From positions 1 to 64,000 of the forward strand of contig JAEBUN010000006.1 of the NCBI GenBank assembly GCA_023014365.1: a stretch of DNA of 64,000 bases. Reading direction: 5' to 3'. The stretch is from Lepiota brunneoincarnata. Lineage: Eukaryota; Basidiomycota; Agaricomycetes; Agaricales; Agaricaceae. Positions 1 to 9,410 of this stretch are shown here, in pieces. The notes under the pieces are model-generated. The model searched no databases. It was not told the origin of the DNA and saw only the letters and a program-made list of their open reading frames with translations. Made by a program: the position numbers and the translations under genes. Each line of letters starts with the position of its first letter. Positions within the stretch are counted from its first letter, which is position 1.

Positions 1-2
1 CC

Positions 3-902
3 TCCGACCGCGGCTCCAAATTCGTCTCCCACTTCTTCCGCTCCCTAGGACAAGCCCTCGACATGAAACTACACTTCACTTCGGGCTATCATCCAGAAGG
101 CGACGGACAGACGGAACGCACCAACCAGACCCTGGAACAATATCTCCAGGTCTATTGTAACTACCAACAGGACAATTGGTCCGAATTACTACCACTAGCT
201 GAGTTTGCATACAATAACGCCCCTAGTGCCACTACCGGTGTCTCCCCGTTCTTCGCTAACAAAGGATACCATCCGAATATCACAGTTCACCCTGAATGCG
301 ACCTCGCCTCTGCCCAGGCCCGCCATTTTGCTGTTGATCTCGACGACCTACACACCACCTTGAAGTCTGAAATAGCGTTAGCCCAGCAACGCTATCAGGC
401 CTCCGCCGACGCCCGCCGACTCCCCGCCCCGGACTTCAAGGTTGGACAAAAGGTATTCGTGAAAGCCCAATTCTTCCGCACCACCCGTCCTTCCAAAAAA
501 CTCTCCGAAAAGTTCCTTGGGCCTTATGAGATCATTGCACAAGCAGGTACCCATTCCTTTACACTCCGACTTCCTGATTCCATGCGTGGGGTACACCCTG
601 TCTTCCATGTTTCCATGCTCGAACCAGCTATGCCTAACACCATACCCGCCCGATCGGACCTGCCACCTGCGCCAGTTTCTATTGATGGTGAACCAGAATA
701 CGAGATAGCCCACATCGTCGATTCGAAGATAGATCGGCGCCGCGCATGCAAGCTCCTCTATAAAGTCATCTGGTTAGGTTATGAAGATACTGAAGAAGAA
801 TCCTCATGGTTACCGGCAACCGAGCTTGAACACGCTACCGATCTAGTAGAGGCTTTCCACTCCTCTTACCCCTCTAAGCCTGGTCCCCTCTATTCACTCT
901 GA
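3..902 (+). CDS. Ty3/gypsy pol C-terminus: integrase and chromodomain (element B, partial)
   Basis: This is the end of a pol polyprotein whose start lies before the window; the frame is open from base 3. It begins in the integrase core (SDRGSKF, second catalytic Asp) and continues to the catalytic Glu in DGQTER. Next come a GPY/F-like module (LGPYEI) and a C-terminal chromodomain (YKVIWLGYEDTEEESSW), before the stop at 900-902. Chromodomain integrases belong to chromoviruses and may direct insertion to marked chromatin. It is closely similar to the pol C-termini of two other copies in this window (12931 and 35508, both minus strand), so it is the same family. No break is visible in this part. 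Confidence 0.93.
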   Translation, partial: SDRGSKFVSHFFRSLGQALDMKLHFTSGYHPEGDGQTERTNQTLEQYLQVYCNYQQDNWSELLPLAEFAYNNAPSATTGVSPFFANKGYHPNITVHPECDLASAQARHFAVDLDDLHTTLKSEIALAQQRYQASADARRLPAPDFKVGQKVFVKAQFFRTTRPSKKLSEKFLGPYEIIAQAGTHSFTLRLPDSMRGVHPVFHVSMLEPAMPNTIPARSDLPPAPVSIDGEPEYEIAHIVDSKIDRRRACKLLYKVIWLGYEDTEEESSWLPATELEHATDLVEAFHSSYPSKPGPLYSL

Positions 903-961
903 ATCTTCAGCTGACCACCCACCACACCAAGAAACAAAAAATATTATTGGACAAGTACAAA

Positions 962-2052
962 CTACTTGTCCGTATCGTTCTCAGAGGTACGGGGCGGCGC
1001 TGCTGCGTCCTCCATCATACCTCACACCTCCTCTTCCGAAATGCCCCCAATGCTCTCCGACTCCGACTCCTCCGTCTCCGTAATACCCCTACTTGGCCAA
1101 TCACCATCCACCTGCGCTTCCCAATGCCGCAGCTGTTCGTAGCGGCCAGCCATCAATTCGAACTTATCCACCCTCTCCCCCAACCGAGCGATGGCCTGTT
1201 CGAGCTGCACCTCCATGATATTCACCCGCTTGAGGGTCTTCTGGTGCCCCTCCTCGATGAGTCGCTTCAGCTCTACGTGATCTTTTGGTCAGCAAACCTC
1301 GCAGCCAGAAACCCCTACTCACCTTCAAATTGGTGGTCCAGCATACCTCCGGCCCCACTCGGCTCCGTCTCTTCTTGACCCCTGCATCGTTTCTTCATTT
1401 TGCTACACTGTCGGCAACTCCTAGTGTTGCTGGGACCTTTGTCAGCATTTATCATCGTTGGATTTCTTGTAGTTACTTACCCGCCGGCAATCTCACACTG
1501 GACCTCATCCCGCTGACATCTCCAGCACGGGTTATCGCCCCCGAACACGTGTTTGTTGCCCCGCTGCGGGGCCGCCCTCGCCTTTCCCTTTCCTTTTCCC
1601 CTTCCCTTCGCATCCGAATCTTTGGACTCCTCCTCCTCCTCCTCTTCGTCCCTCGCCACGTCTTTGCCCGTGTAATTTGGGTCGGACTCTTCCTGGTCGA
1701 TTTCCATGGGCTGTTCTGGCAGGTGGCTAGACAAAGCTGTCGTGGTCATCGCAATGAGTCGGGCCCAGATCGCCCAACGTTCGTCCTCGGCAGCTTCCTC
1801 TTGCTGCTGCCTGATCTCTTCCGCCCGTCGCTCCCGAGCCTGCTCCTCCGCTTGCCGCTGACGCAGTTCGATCATACGTCACCGATCTTCCTCTTGACGC
1901 TCTGCCGCCAACTGCCGTTCCTCCTCTCGCCGTTCCTCCTCTTCCAGCCTCTCGATCTCCTTCCGCATCCGCTCCTCCTGCTCCGCCTTTTCCCTCAGTA
2001 ACTGCGCCTTGCGCTCCACCACGGTTGGTTGTCGAGACATTTGACTGCTCAT
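962..2052 (-). pseudogene. Antisense spliced Zn2Cys6 coiled-coil gene of element B (aORF-B), one stop
   Basis: Lies on the strand opposite to pol, between pol and the 3' LTR. An ATG at 2052 (or in-frame at 2040) starts a charged coiled coil, then an acidic stretch, then the half-cluster CWRCQRDEVQC. A GTAAGT...CCAG intron follows, then CRRC-type half-cluster (CRQCSKMKKRC), a GTGAGT...CGTAG intron, a second coiled coil and an acidic tail ending at 962. A TGA at 1879-1881 interrupts the N-terminal coiled coil where the related copy reads CGG/CGA-type Arg; this looks like CpG decay. A TATAAAAAA box about 60 bp upstream of the ATG is conserved with the two other copies. Same gene as the one at 11770, which is intact. 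Confidence 0.8.
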
Positions 2053-2171
2053 GGTGGTAGGAAGTCAAGTTGTGTATTTTCGGACCGAGCCAGTTCACCG
2101 TTTTTTATACCCTGCCGGAATTTTCCAATGGGCCCCGGCCTAGGCCGCCTTGGGCCTCGAGGCTCGGCCCT

Positions 2172-2182
2172 AAGGGGGGGGC
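2172..2182 (+). other. Polypurine tract of element B
   Basis: AAGGGGGGGGC directly before the 3' LTR, as expected for the plus-strand primer of an LTR retrotransposon. The equivalent G-run borders the 3' LTR of copies A and A2. Confidence 0.75.
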
Positions 2183-2184
2183 AC

Positions 2185-2845
2185 TGTCATATCCATGCCA
2201 ACTCAGAGTCTAATCACTTAAACTTTGGCTTCTTGATTCCACGTGTGCTCCACACAACAACCCTCTGCCCTCCGACTCGGCCCCAACTTGCTCCGACCGC
2301 AACCCACTGCCCCGATCACGCGACCACCTCCACACGTGCTGTGGTCACCTGACCCTTGGTGTCTCTAGTTCCAGTCTCCATTTCCCGTCCGTAGTCAAGA
2401 TACGTTATCGGTCTCCATACCTGTACCGGTTTCCATTCCATTCGTAATCTGTTCGTAATCCGTTTGTAACTATATCGGCCTCCGCTTCGCTCCGCACGTA
2501 ATCAGTACGAGTCATAGTTCGTAAGGCCAGTAGTATATATACTGTAGGTACTTGGCTTGTACTCCTCAGTCTGATAATTGAATCGAGCAGCGGACCAGCT
2601 CCCTGTTCTCTATCCTCTCCTCTCTTCTGCCTCGCTCCGCTTCGGCCCCGACTTCCTGAAATACAGACTAGGACAGTAGGAGGGCACAGCACATACGCTG
2701 AGGCCGCAAGTCCAACCCCCCGCCCGACGTACTCCACCTCGGTCCCGAAGTCTACATACTGACTTTGCCCCGTCCCCCGGTTCCCTTATATCAAGGATAC
2801 CACCCCGACCCTCTGCTTCGGTCCCGACCCGCACCGGCTCTAACA
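2185..2845 (+). repeat. 3' LTR of element B (661 bp, TG...CA)
   Basis: Begins TGTCATATCC and ends GGCTCTAACA. It is homologous to the four LTRs of copies A and A2 and has exactly the same length, 661 bp. A TATATATA box (2534-2541) lies 34 nt before AGTCTGATAAT (2568-2578), the predicted RNA start that matches the family primer-binding site. The next five bases, CCCCT (2846-2850), are the expected TSD, but the partner lies outside the window. Confidence 0.92.
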
Positions 2846-3187
2846 CCCCTACCCCAAAGACCTCCTCAACATTGCACCACCCCCACTGTCACACCCCAAG
2901 CTGCGACAACCCGCTCGTATGATGTTGGAAGAAATCGCTGCTTTGAATGCCATCAAATTGGCCACTGGGCACACAGTTGCCCCCGATACACCTGCCACCA
3001 CTGCAACCGCTCCATGCCAGGAGACTACATGCAAACCTGTCCCATCTACTACCAGAATCAACGGAACACTGCACTCGAAAGGACAGCGCAATGCTATCCC
3101 AATACCTTTGGACGAACGTACGATATCATTGGCGATGGCCAATACAATGATTATGACTACGCCTACAATGGTTACGGCTACAACTAG
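2846..3187 (+). CDS. Double zinc-knuckle ORF before the 3' LTR of element C (5' part lost to insertion)
   Basis: Open frame running from the edge of the B insertion to a TAG stop at 3185-3187. It holds a CCHC knuckle (CFECHQIGHWAHSC), followed at once by CPRYTCHHC and a further Cys (MPGDYMQTCP), then a Tyr/Asn/Asp-rich tail (NDYDYAYNGYGYN). The stop is followed by a polypurine tract and an LTR, so this is the last ORF of an LTR retrotransposon. A similar cysteine arrangement occurs after pol in element F (58193-58381). It may be a displaced nucleic-acid-binding Gag-like protein or an extra ORF. The N-terminus is not visible. Confidence 0.7.
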   Translation, partial: PLPQRPPQHCTTPTVTPQAATTRSYDVGRNRCFECHQIGHWAHSCPRYTCHHCNRSMPGDYMQTCPIYYQNQRNTALERTAQCYPNTFGRTYDIIGDGQYNDYDYAYNGYGYN

Positions 3188-3263
3188 GAATGACTACATC
3201 TGCGATCCATACCCGACACCTGTACCCTGCCGCTTGTTAGCTTCGAAACAGAGTTTGAAGATT

Positions 3264-3272
3264 AGAAGGGGG
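3264..3272 (+). other. Polypurine tract of element C
   Basis: AGAAGGGGG immediately upstream of TAA and the TGTTACC LTR start. The stretch 3188-3275 holds only the short 3' untranslated region and this tract. Confidence 0.7.
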
Positions 3273-3275
3273 TAA

Positions 3276-3625
3276 TGTTACCATATTCCTCTTAGCACGT
3301 CTACCTGTCTGCTTTTATTTATCACATGTCATTGCCCGTTCAGTGCCCGGTTATATTTACTTATCACATGCCACCACCCATCTATAGTTAGTCCACCTTT
3401 GGCCTGTGATTTCCACCCGTTCGCATGTGATTCTCTTCTTTATCACATGCCAGTCATCTCAGTAGTATATATAGACCTAAGTATTACTTGTAATCCTTAG
3501 CTTTGTCTTATTATACATAGTATTTGTTCCTGCTCTTTGGCATCACCTTAGACTTACTTGCATTACTCAACGGTTAACTTGTCGTTAATCGCATTGAGCC
3601 TTGCAGACACCTAACCAGCATAACA
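3276..3625 (+). repeat. 3' LTR of element C (350 bp, TGTTA...TAACA)
   Basis: Terminal inverted TGTTA/TAACA, preceded by a polypurine tract and followed by LINE sequence that starts GCTGC. It contains a TATATATA box (near 3468) and is A/T-richer than its surroundings. Motif order resembles the element F LTRs (TATA box, then a CTTATC/CTTAGC stretch, then TTTGCCC/TTTGGCA), suggesting related families. The 5' LTR and most of the body are outside the window. Confidence 0.85.
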
Positions 3626-3713
3626 GCTGCACTCTGGATTACTGGCACCTTTAGGACATCACCCAATGGGGGGGTTGGGGCTATTGCAGGCCTGATCCCT
3701 ATCTATCTATCGC
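3626..3713 (+). pseudogene. LINE ORF2 fragment (target of element C)
   Basis: Translates as AALWITGTFRTSP followed by GGVGAIAGLIPIYL, matching the post-RT region of L1 ORF2 near 9210-9290. The LTR of element C ends exactly at its first base, so C was inserted in a LINE. Only about 90 bp are recognisable. Confidence 0.75.
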
Positions 3714-3874
3714 TTCTTGATCTGGTACTCCCACCAGCAACGTGCACAGCCACGCCCACCTTGACACTATATCTCTCGTCCTGCATACCCCCGCTGTTAG
3801 ATTCGACTAAAAGTACCTGCAACCTCACATGTCCTCCTTGGTCTCACAACAGGCAGTGCGAGGAGGGGTGGATC

Positions 3875-5577
3875 ATGGCGGATCCTGCAGTTCAGGCTGC
3901 GGCCCCCCTCCTACCCCCTCCACCAACCCACTGGATGTCCTGTCCCCCGGCTCCCCGAGGAGCCCTCTTCAAGAGCCTGCTGGCCACTATGGTACAGCAG
4001 CAAGCATGCATGCTGCAGTTTTCCCACCCTGTGGGATGGCTGTCAACCTGGTAGAGACACCACGGCAGGCTTGTCCTGTCTCTCATCTCTCTGTGTTTTC
4101 TAATGAATCTTGGTCATCCTCCAAGCATCCGAGGTGTAACTCTAGCAAAGGGGGTCATCCCCTCTTTGCCCCCTCTGCAATCACCCCTCGTCTGTCGCAC
4201 CCTGGTTTTCGTCGGGGTAGTGAGCTCTTCACCCATGCGCACTTCTTTATGGAGTGTAGCCTTTCAAGTCAGTGGGACTCTCTTCCCTACCTTTATTGGT
4301 AGTTATACCATGTATTAGTTGCCTTGTACGTAGCTAGTGCACACGGACTGCGTTCGAGCATGGTGTTATAAATTGTTGATTTCAAAAAAAAAAAAAAAAA
4401 AAAGCCCCCTCTGCAATCTCCCCCCTGAGGGTTGACTTAGCTGCTGAACCTGACAACAACAGTCAGGCAGACCACCTTCAGGCGATAGCGGAGTCATTCG
4501 ATCTTGCCATGGAGTACTTTGTTAAGCACACCAAGGTGTTAATGGTGGGCCCCTCATGGGAAAGGGCCTGGCTTGCTTTTGATGGACTCTTGCGGCGCAC
4601 TGGGCATTGCAGGTTCTTGGATTACGGATTGAAGTGCAAGGTTTGGGGCGTTTTCCTGCTGGGTATGTGCATCTGGACCTTTGCGCAAGCAGGTCATGCT
4701 CACCCTCACAGGGGGCGGTCTCCTGGTTAACCTGGGCCCTGTTGTCTGCGCAGAGATTCATCAGGTGGCTGCCGCTGCTCTGGCTTCTGTGGGCTTGCTC
4801 ATTCACATCAAGCGGGTCCAGCACATGGACGCACATGTAGCATGCTACACCACCACCATGCCCAGTGAACTGGACATTGGCACCATCAGGAATGCGGTCC
4901 GCACGAACTGGCCTCAGGCCATCATGGACACGAATCTCCCTCAGTCAAAGAGCTACCTCAAGCTCCTCGATGTGCCTATGTTCCGGGGTGGTCAGCCCTG
5001 GCTCACACCCGACAGGGTTGTCGAGGCCATGCAGCGCTCTGTGTGGTCTGAGTACTTTGTGTTGGCCACCAGGCCATGCATCGTCAAGAACTTGAGGGCT
5101 GCTGATACAGCCACCGTGTTCTTTGAAATCTGGGACTCTCAACAGGGTTCCAACGTGAAGACGGTCTCTCAATGCATCATCACCATCGATGGCACCCTGT
5201 GCAGGATTATCCCTGCCAAGGCCAACCCCGGCATCCCCCTCTGCCAGTGCTGCTGGAAGTGGGGGCATCCCTCTCTGGCCTGCCGACGTGAGGCCATCTG
5301 CTGCTCTCATTGCAGTGGCCCACATTCCCTGACTAACCATTGGGCATTTGCTTCGTGCTGCAAGGGCCAGCCCAACCCACAGGCCGCCCATTGCCCCTAC
5401 CCCTGCTGACTGCCCCTGCCCTCATGCCCCTGTGTGCATGAACTGCGGCAGTGCTCATGCTGCTTCGGCTTTGGCCTGCCCGTTCTGGGCTCACTACTTC
5501 AATCGGGAGTGGATTGAGTGCTGGTATGACTCTTCGGTAAGGGTCCATTCCCCACTGCATCAACCTTGCTTACCCCA
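3875..5577 (+). pseudogene. L1 ORF1, Gag-like protein with three zinc knuckles (broken)
   Basis: A likely start at 3875 (MADPAVQAAAPLLPPPP) is followed by stops and frame changes; the L0 insertion also lies inside. The best stretch is 4681-5409. Near its end are CQCCWKWGHPSLAC, a CCHC knuckle, and a second Cys/His cluster (CSHCSGPHSLTNHW). After a frameshift near 5400 a third cluster follows (CMNCGSAHAASALACPFW) up to 5579. This three-knuckle end, just before ORF2, is typical of ORF1 in fungal LINEs and would bind the element RNA. Not functional as it stands. Confidence 0.8.
4183..4403 (+). mobile_element. L0: 221 bp 5'-truncated LINE tail with 15 bp TSD
   Basis: Consists only of a LINE 3' end (CGCACCCTGGTTTTCGTCGG ... 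TTATAAATTGTTGATTTC plus poly(A)), matching the L2 3' end at 20020-20236. It is flanked by a perfect 15-bp repeat, GCCCCCTCTGCAATC, at 4168-4182 and 4404-4418. This is a severely truncated insertion made by LINE target-primed reverse transcription. Confidence 0.93.
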
Positions 5578-5894
5578 ATGAATAGGGACCGTCAGGAACC
5601 TAGGAGATTGAGGAGAGCATGTTGTATATGGTCACAGAATGTATTTCATAGTTACATTCTTGTGGACTCTCTACTAGAACAATTCAAGGGCAATGTTGAC
5701 ATGTTCTTACTACAGGAGCTGCCTTGGCGCTCCATCCGTCGTGTTCTGTCCTCCTCTGACCCTGATGGGGATGAGGTTGTCGGGGCACCCAAGCATCCGG
5801 AGTGGCTGTGCTTGTTCCGCCCTCCTTCTTCCCCAGATCAGCCTCCTCAGGTTATGGCATATGTACATAACCAGATGATGCAGCTCCGGCCCTC
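5578..5894 (+). pseudogene. L1 ORF2 part 1: start of AP endonuclease domain
   Basis: ATG at 5578. The sequence IWSQNVFHSY and DMFLLQELPW carry the Asn and Glu of the first endonuclease motifs (QN and LLQE). The frame runs into the SINE1 insertion at 5895. The coding sequence resumes at 6979 (RCDVVDHHDVMAISMF). Family role: nicks target DNA for target-primed reverse transcription. Confidence 0.85.
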
Positions 5895-6966
5895 TTTTTT
5901 TTTTTTGAAATCAACAATTTATGAGGTATAGGGCCCTCCTGTGAGGGAGGACCCTATTGCTATGCACTCTTGCAAGGCAAGCACCGGATGCACCGGACCC
6001 CGGAATCAACTTAGACTCTAACCTGGCTTAGTCAGTCAGGAGAACCGACAGAGGATTTAGTGCACTCGAGCCAGGTCACAGGAGACTATCCCAGCCCGCT
6101 ATGGCTCACGCTTTGCCAGGGAGTATAGAGCCCCAGTTACTGGGCTTCCCGTTCCCAGGCAGGTGGTTCGCTGAAGCCAACCGGTGTGGATCCCCACCTG
6201 TCCCAGGTCTCTGCCTCGCCCATAGCCAACCATGTTGCACTCCCAGAGGTCTGTGGACCAGTGGCATGGAGTTGTTTCAGCACCCTAAGCCTGCACTGCC
6301 CACTTCAGATGGAACACCCACAGGGGATCTAACCTCAGGGCATGCCCAGATGCGGACTCACCCAGAGCTCCAAGGTCCGGGCGGCGGACCTCCCCAATCA
6401 GCAATCCCTATGGGAGAAGCCATGGGTAACCCCAAAGCCCCAGTTCCCCACCCTTTGCCACCTGACTGGATACCTACTACCATGGACTAACGACTGGTAC
6501 TTACTTGGCTTAAGCTGGCGGCACCCGGACCAAGCATTCCCATGTAGGGGGTTACCTGGCCCCTTATTGGGATGTTTGATCTGTTTTTGTTAGAATTCCC
6601 CCACTTACCGCACCCTGTGCTTTCGCTCCCTTATTGGGCACAGCCAATCTGGTCCGATTGAGATCAATCCAGATCCGCCACTTTGGGCTCCAATGATCTC
6701 TCCCCCAGATTTATCCCAGATTGGCAATTGCCAGTTGCCAAATCAAGAACTGAGATCAAGGAGACCACCGAATTTCCTCAGAGATAGTTTACCCACTTGA
6801 AGAACCAAGCACACAGTAGTATCTGATGACAACCACGCAACCTTTCCCCACTTCACAGGTATGGAGGATGAGAGGGAATTGAACCCCCAACCTTTCCAGC
6901 AGCTATGCACAGCCACCTCTCCCCATCTTTAGTGATCGAAACCACTGGGCTAGAGGGGCCCCCATG
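5895..6966 (-). mobile_element. SINE1: about 1.07 kb tRNA-derived SINE with LINE-type tail
   Basis: On the minus strand it starts CATGGGGGCCCCTCTAGCCC, with a box A (TAGCCCAGTGG) and box B (GGTTCAATTCC) of an RNA polymerase III promoter, then about 900 bp of non-coding body. It ends CCTCATAAATTGTTGATTTC plus poly(A), which reads as the T-run at 5895-5905 on the plus strand. The flanks GCTCCGGCCCTC (5883-5894) and GCTCCAGCCCTC (6967-6978) are an 11/12 TSD. A second copy lies at 49523. No coding potential is seen; ORFs in it are chance. Confidence 0.9.
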
Positions 6967-9410
6967 GCTCCAGCCCTCACTTCGATGTGACGTTGTTGAT
7001 CACCATGATGTCATGGCCATCTCCATGTTTCTGCATGGGGAGGCTGTGTACTTTCTCAACGTCTATTTGGATGACAGGCAGTCGGGCATCCGCTATCTGG
7101 CGGATGCTGTTGACTCTCTCCTGCAGTGCACCCTCATGTTGGGGGACTTTAACTGCCGCTCGCCACAGTGGGATCCGTGGGCCCCCCACAACCCCACTGC
7201 TGCTGCCTCCCTGCTGGAAACGGTGGACTCATTGGGCCTGGACCTCTTGCTGCCTGAGAACCCCAGCCCCACGCACTTCCCCTTTGAGGAGGGGCTTGCT
7301 TCTACCATAATTGACCTCGTGTTTGTGAGGGCAACTGCGGGCCATCTGCCGCTTCCCATGTGGTGTCCTGATCTGTGGGGTCAATCTGACCATTGCCCTC
7401 TTCGGATTGTTATCCCTCTGGAGGCCTTTGAGGAGGCTGTGCCCAGGCACTCGCTGAAGCAGGACTCGGATGAGGAGGCTGAGTTCCTAGCTGAGGTCTT
7501 GATGGGGCTCATGGGTCTGGATTTTCCGGACCTGGGCTCATCCACCAGGATCGATGAGGTGGCCTTGGCCATCTCTGCAGTCTTCTCCGGGGCATGGCTT
7601 GCCCACTCCAAGGAGGTATGTGTCATCTTGCAGTCTAAGCTATGGTGGGACGATGAGTGCTCGCGCACTTACGCGGCGTATTCTCAGTCCTGGGACCAGG
7701 ATGATGCGCACATGTTTAAGCAGACCTGGAAGGCCGCCAAGCACAAGTTCTTCAATGAGCGCATCGAAGAGATTGCCTCTACCAACAAGCACCCCTGGAA
7801 CCTGATGGATTGGGTCAGGGCACACAAGTTGCCTCCCTGTGAGGCGATCCACTATCGCGATCACCCCTGCAACACCCTCGAGGAACTCTGGGAAGGGCTC
7901 CACAGTTCTTACAATGCTGCCAACAGCTGCCCAGTTGATGTTGGCATTCTTGATCAGATCGAGCCACTCCCGCCATGGGAGTGGCCGGTCTTCTCCGATC
8001 TGGAGATGCATGAGGCCTTGCATGCATGCTCCTTCCTGTCTTCACCCAGTCCGGACCACGTCACATGGACACACCTCAAGTCCATTCTGGCGGGCCCAAC
8101 AGTCACTCGTCTGGTCTGTTGGATTGCCGATGCCTGCATGGAGTGCGGGCATTGGCCTCGTCACTTTAAGGAGAGCATGTCAGTTATCATACCGAAGCCT
8201 GGCAAGCCCTCCTATGCTACTCCGAAGGTGTTCAGACCGATCGTCCTTCTTAACACTCTCGGTAAACTTATCAAGAAAATGATCTTGTGCCGCTTGCAGT
8301 TTGAGGCTGTCAAGTTTGGTGTGTTCCATCTGAACCAGTTCGGTGGTGTGATCCAGCGGTCCACCGAAGATGCTGGTGCCTACCTTGTGCACCTTGTCTG
8401 TGCCGGGTGGGCCCGCAGGTTGAAGACAAGTGTTCTCGCCTTTGACATCACACAGTTCTTCCCATCCCTTAACCATGGGATGCTTCTCACGGTTCTGGCT
8501 TGGCAGGGTTTCTCCCCTTGCGTGGGCTGGTTCTTTGCTTCTTATCTCACAGGGAGGTTTACCAGCTATGCCTGGAACTCCTTCCTGTCTGAACTGTTCC
8601 AGGCAGAGGTGGGGGTGGGCCAGGGGTCTGCCCTCTCACCCATCCTGTCTGGCCTCTACTTGGGTCCCACCATGTATATCATCAAGCAGAGGCTCCCTCA
8701 GCTGGGCCTCTCACTCTTATCTTACGTCGATGTTGGTACCATCGTGGCGCAGGCCTGGGACTTGGGCACTAACTCTGTCCTTCTCCACAGATCTTACAAG
8801 GTTGTCCATGACACCTTTACCTAGTTTGCACTTGTTGTGGAGCACGACAAGTCTGAGCTGTTTCACTTCTCATGGGATCATTCTGGTGAGAATCCCCTGG
8901 TGGACTTAGGGTTTCCCCCATTCACTGGCACTACCCCCCTTTGGCCCAAGACCTATTGGAGGTACCTGGGCTTCTATTTTGATCGTGCCCTTACGTTTAA
9001 GGAGCATGTTCAGTTCTACTCTACCAAGGCTATTTCCACAGTCAAGGCCATGGGGATGCTTGGTAACTCTGTCTGGGGGCTTCTGCCTGATCAGAAGCAC
9101 CTGCTTTATCAGTCATTTGTAGTTCTTATTGCCATGTATGGTTTCCATTTGTGGTACTACCAGGGTGCAAGGTGTAAGGGCACTTTGGACCACCTCCACT
9201 GGATGCAGCGTTGGGCTGCACTCTGGATTACTGGTGCCTTTAGAACATCACCTGATAGGGGGGTTGGGGCTATTGCTGGCCTGATCCCCATTCATCTTCA
9301 CCTCCGGAAGCTCCATGATCATGCTGAGTTGCGGTACGCCATGCTTGCTCTGGGCCATCCTGTTCATGCCCTCCTCAGCTGGGGCTACAGTGGTGATCTC
9401 CAGTCTCATG
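6967..9410 (+). pseudogene. L1 ORF2 part 2: endonuclease C-terminus and reverse transcriptase (dead)
   Basis: Begins with the TSD copy and resumes the endonuclease. LMLGDFNCRSPQWD carries the Asp/Asn pair and QSDHCPLRIV the terminal SDH. RT follows: IIPKPGKPSYATPKVFRPI, motif A SVLAFDITQFFPSLNH, motif B GQGSALSPILSG, and motif C as LLSYVDVG, where the second catalytic Asp is replaced by Val. An in-frame TAG at 8822-8824 follows, and reading continues in the same frame from 8837 (thumb and connection). At 9410 L2 interrupts it. The missing Asp and the stop make it inactive. Confidence 0.92.
9395..9410 (+). repeat. 16 bp TSD of L2, left copy
   Basis: GATCTCCAGTCTCATG, repeated perfectly at 20237-20252 directly after the L2 poly(A). 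L1 sequence continues across the pair, proving that 9411-20236 is an insertion. Confidence 0.95.

Noticed and set aside
947..2001. Plus-strand frames over copy B
   Set aside because: They lie antisense to the aORF and show only Leu/Pro/Ser-rich low complexity.
6101..6593. Plus-strand frames of 129 and 83 codons in SINE1
   Set aside because: Not kept in SINE2 and no codon or motif support; the SINE is non-coding.
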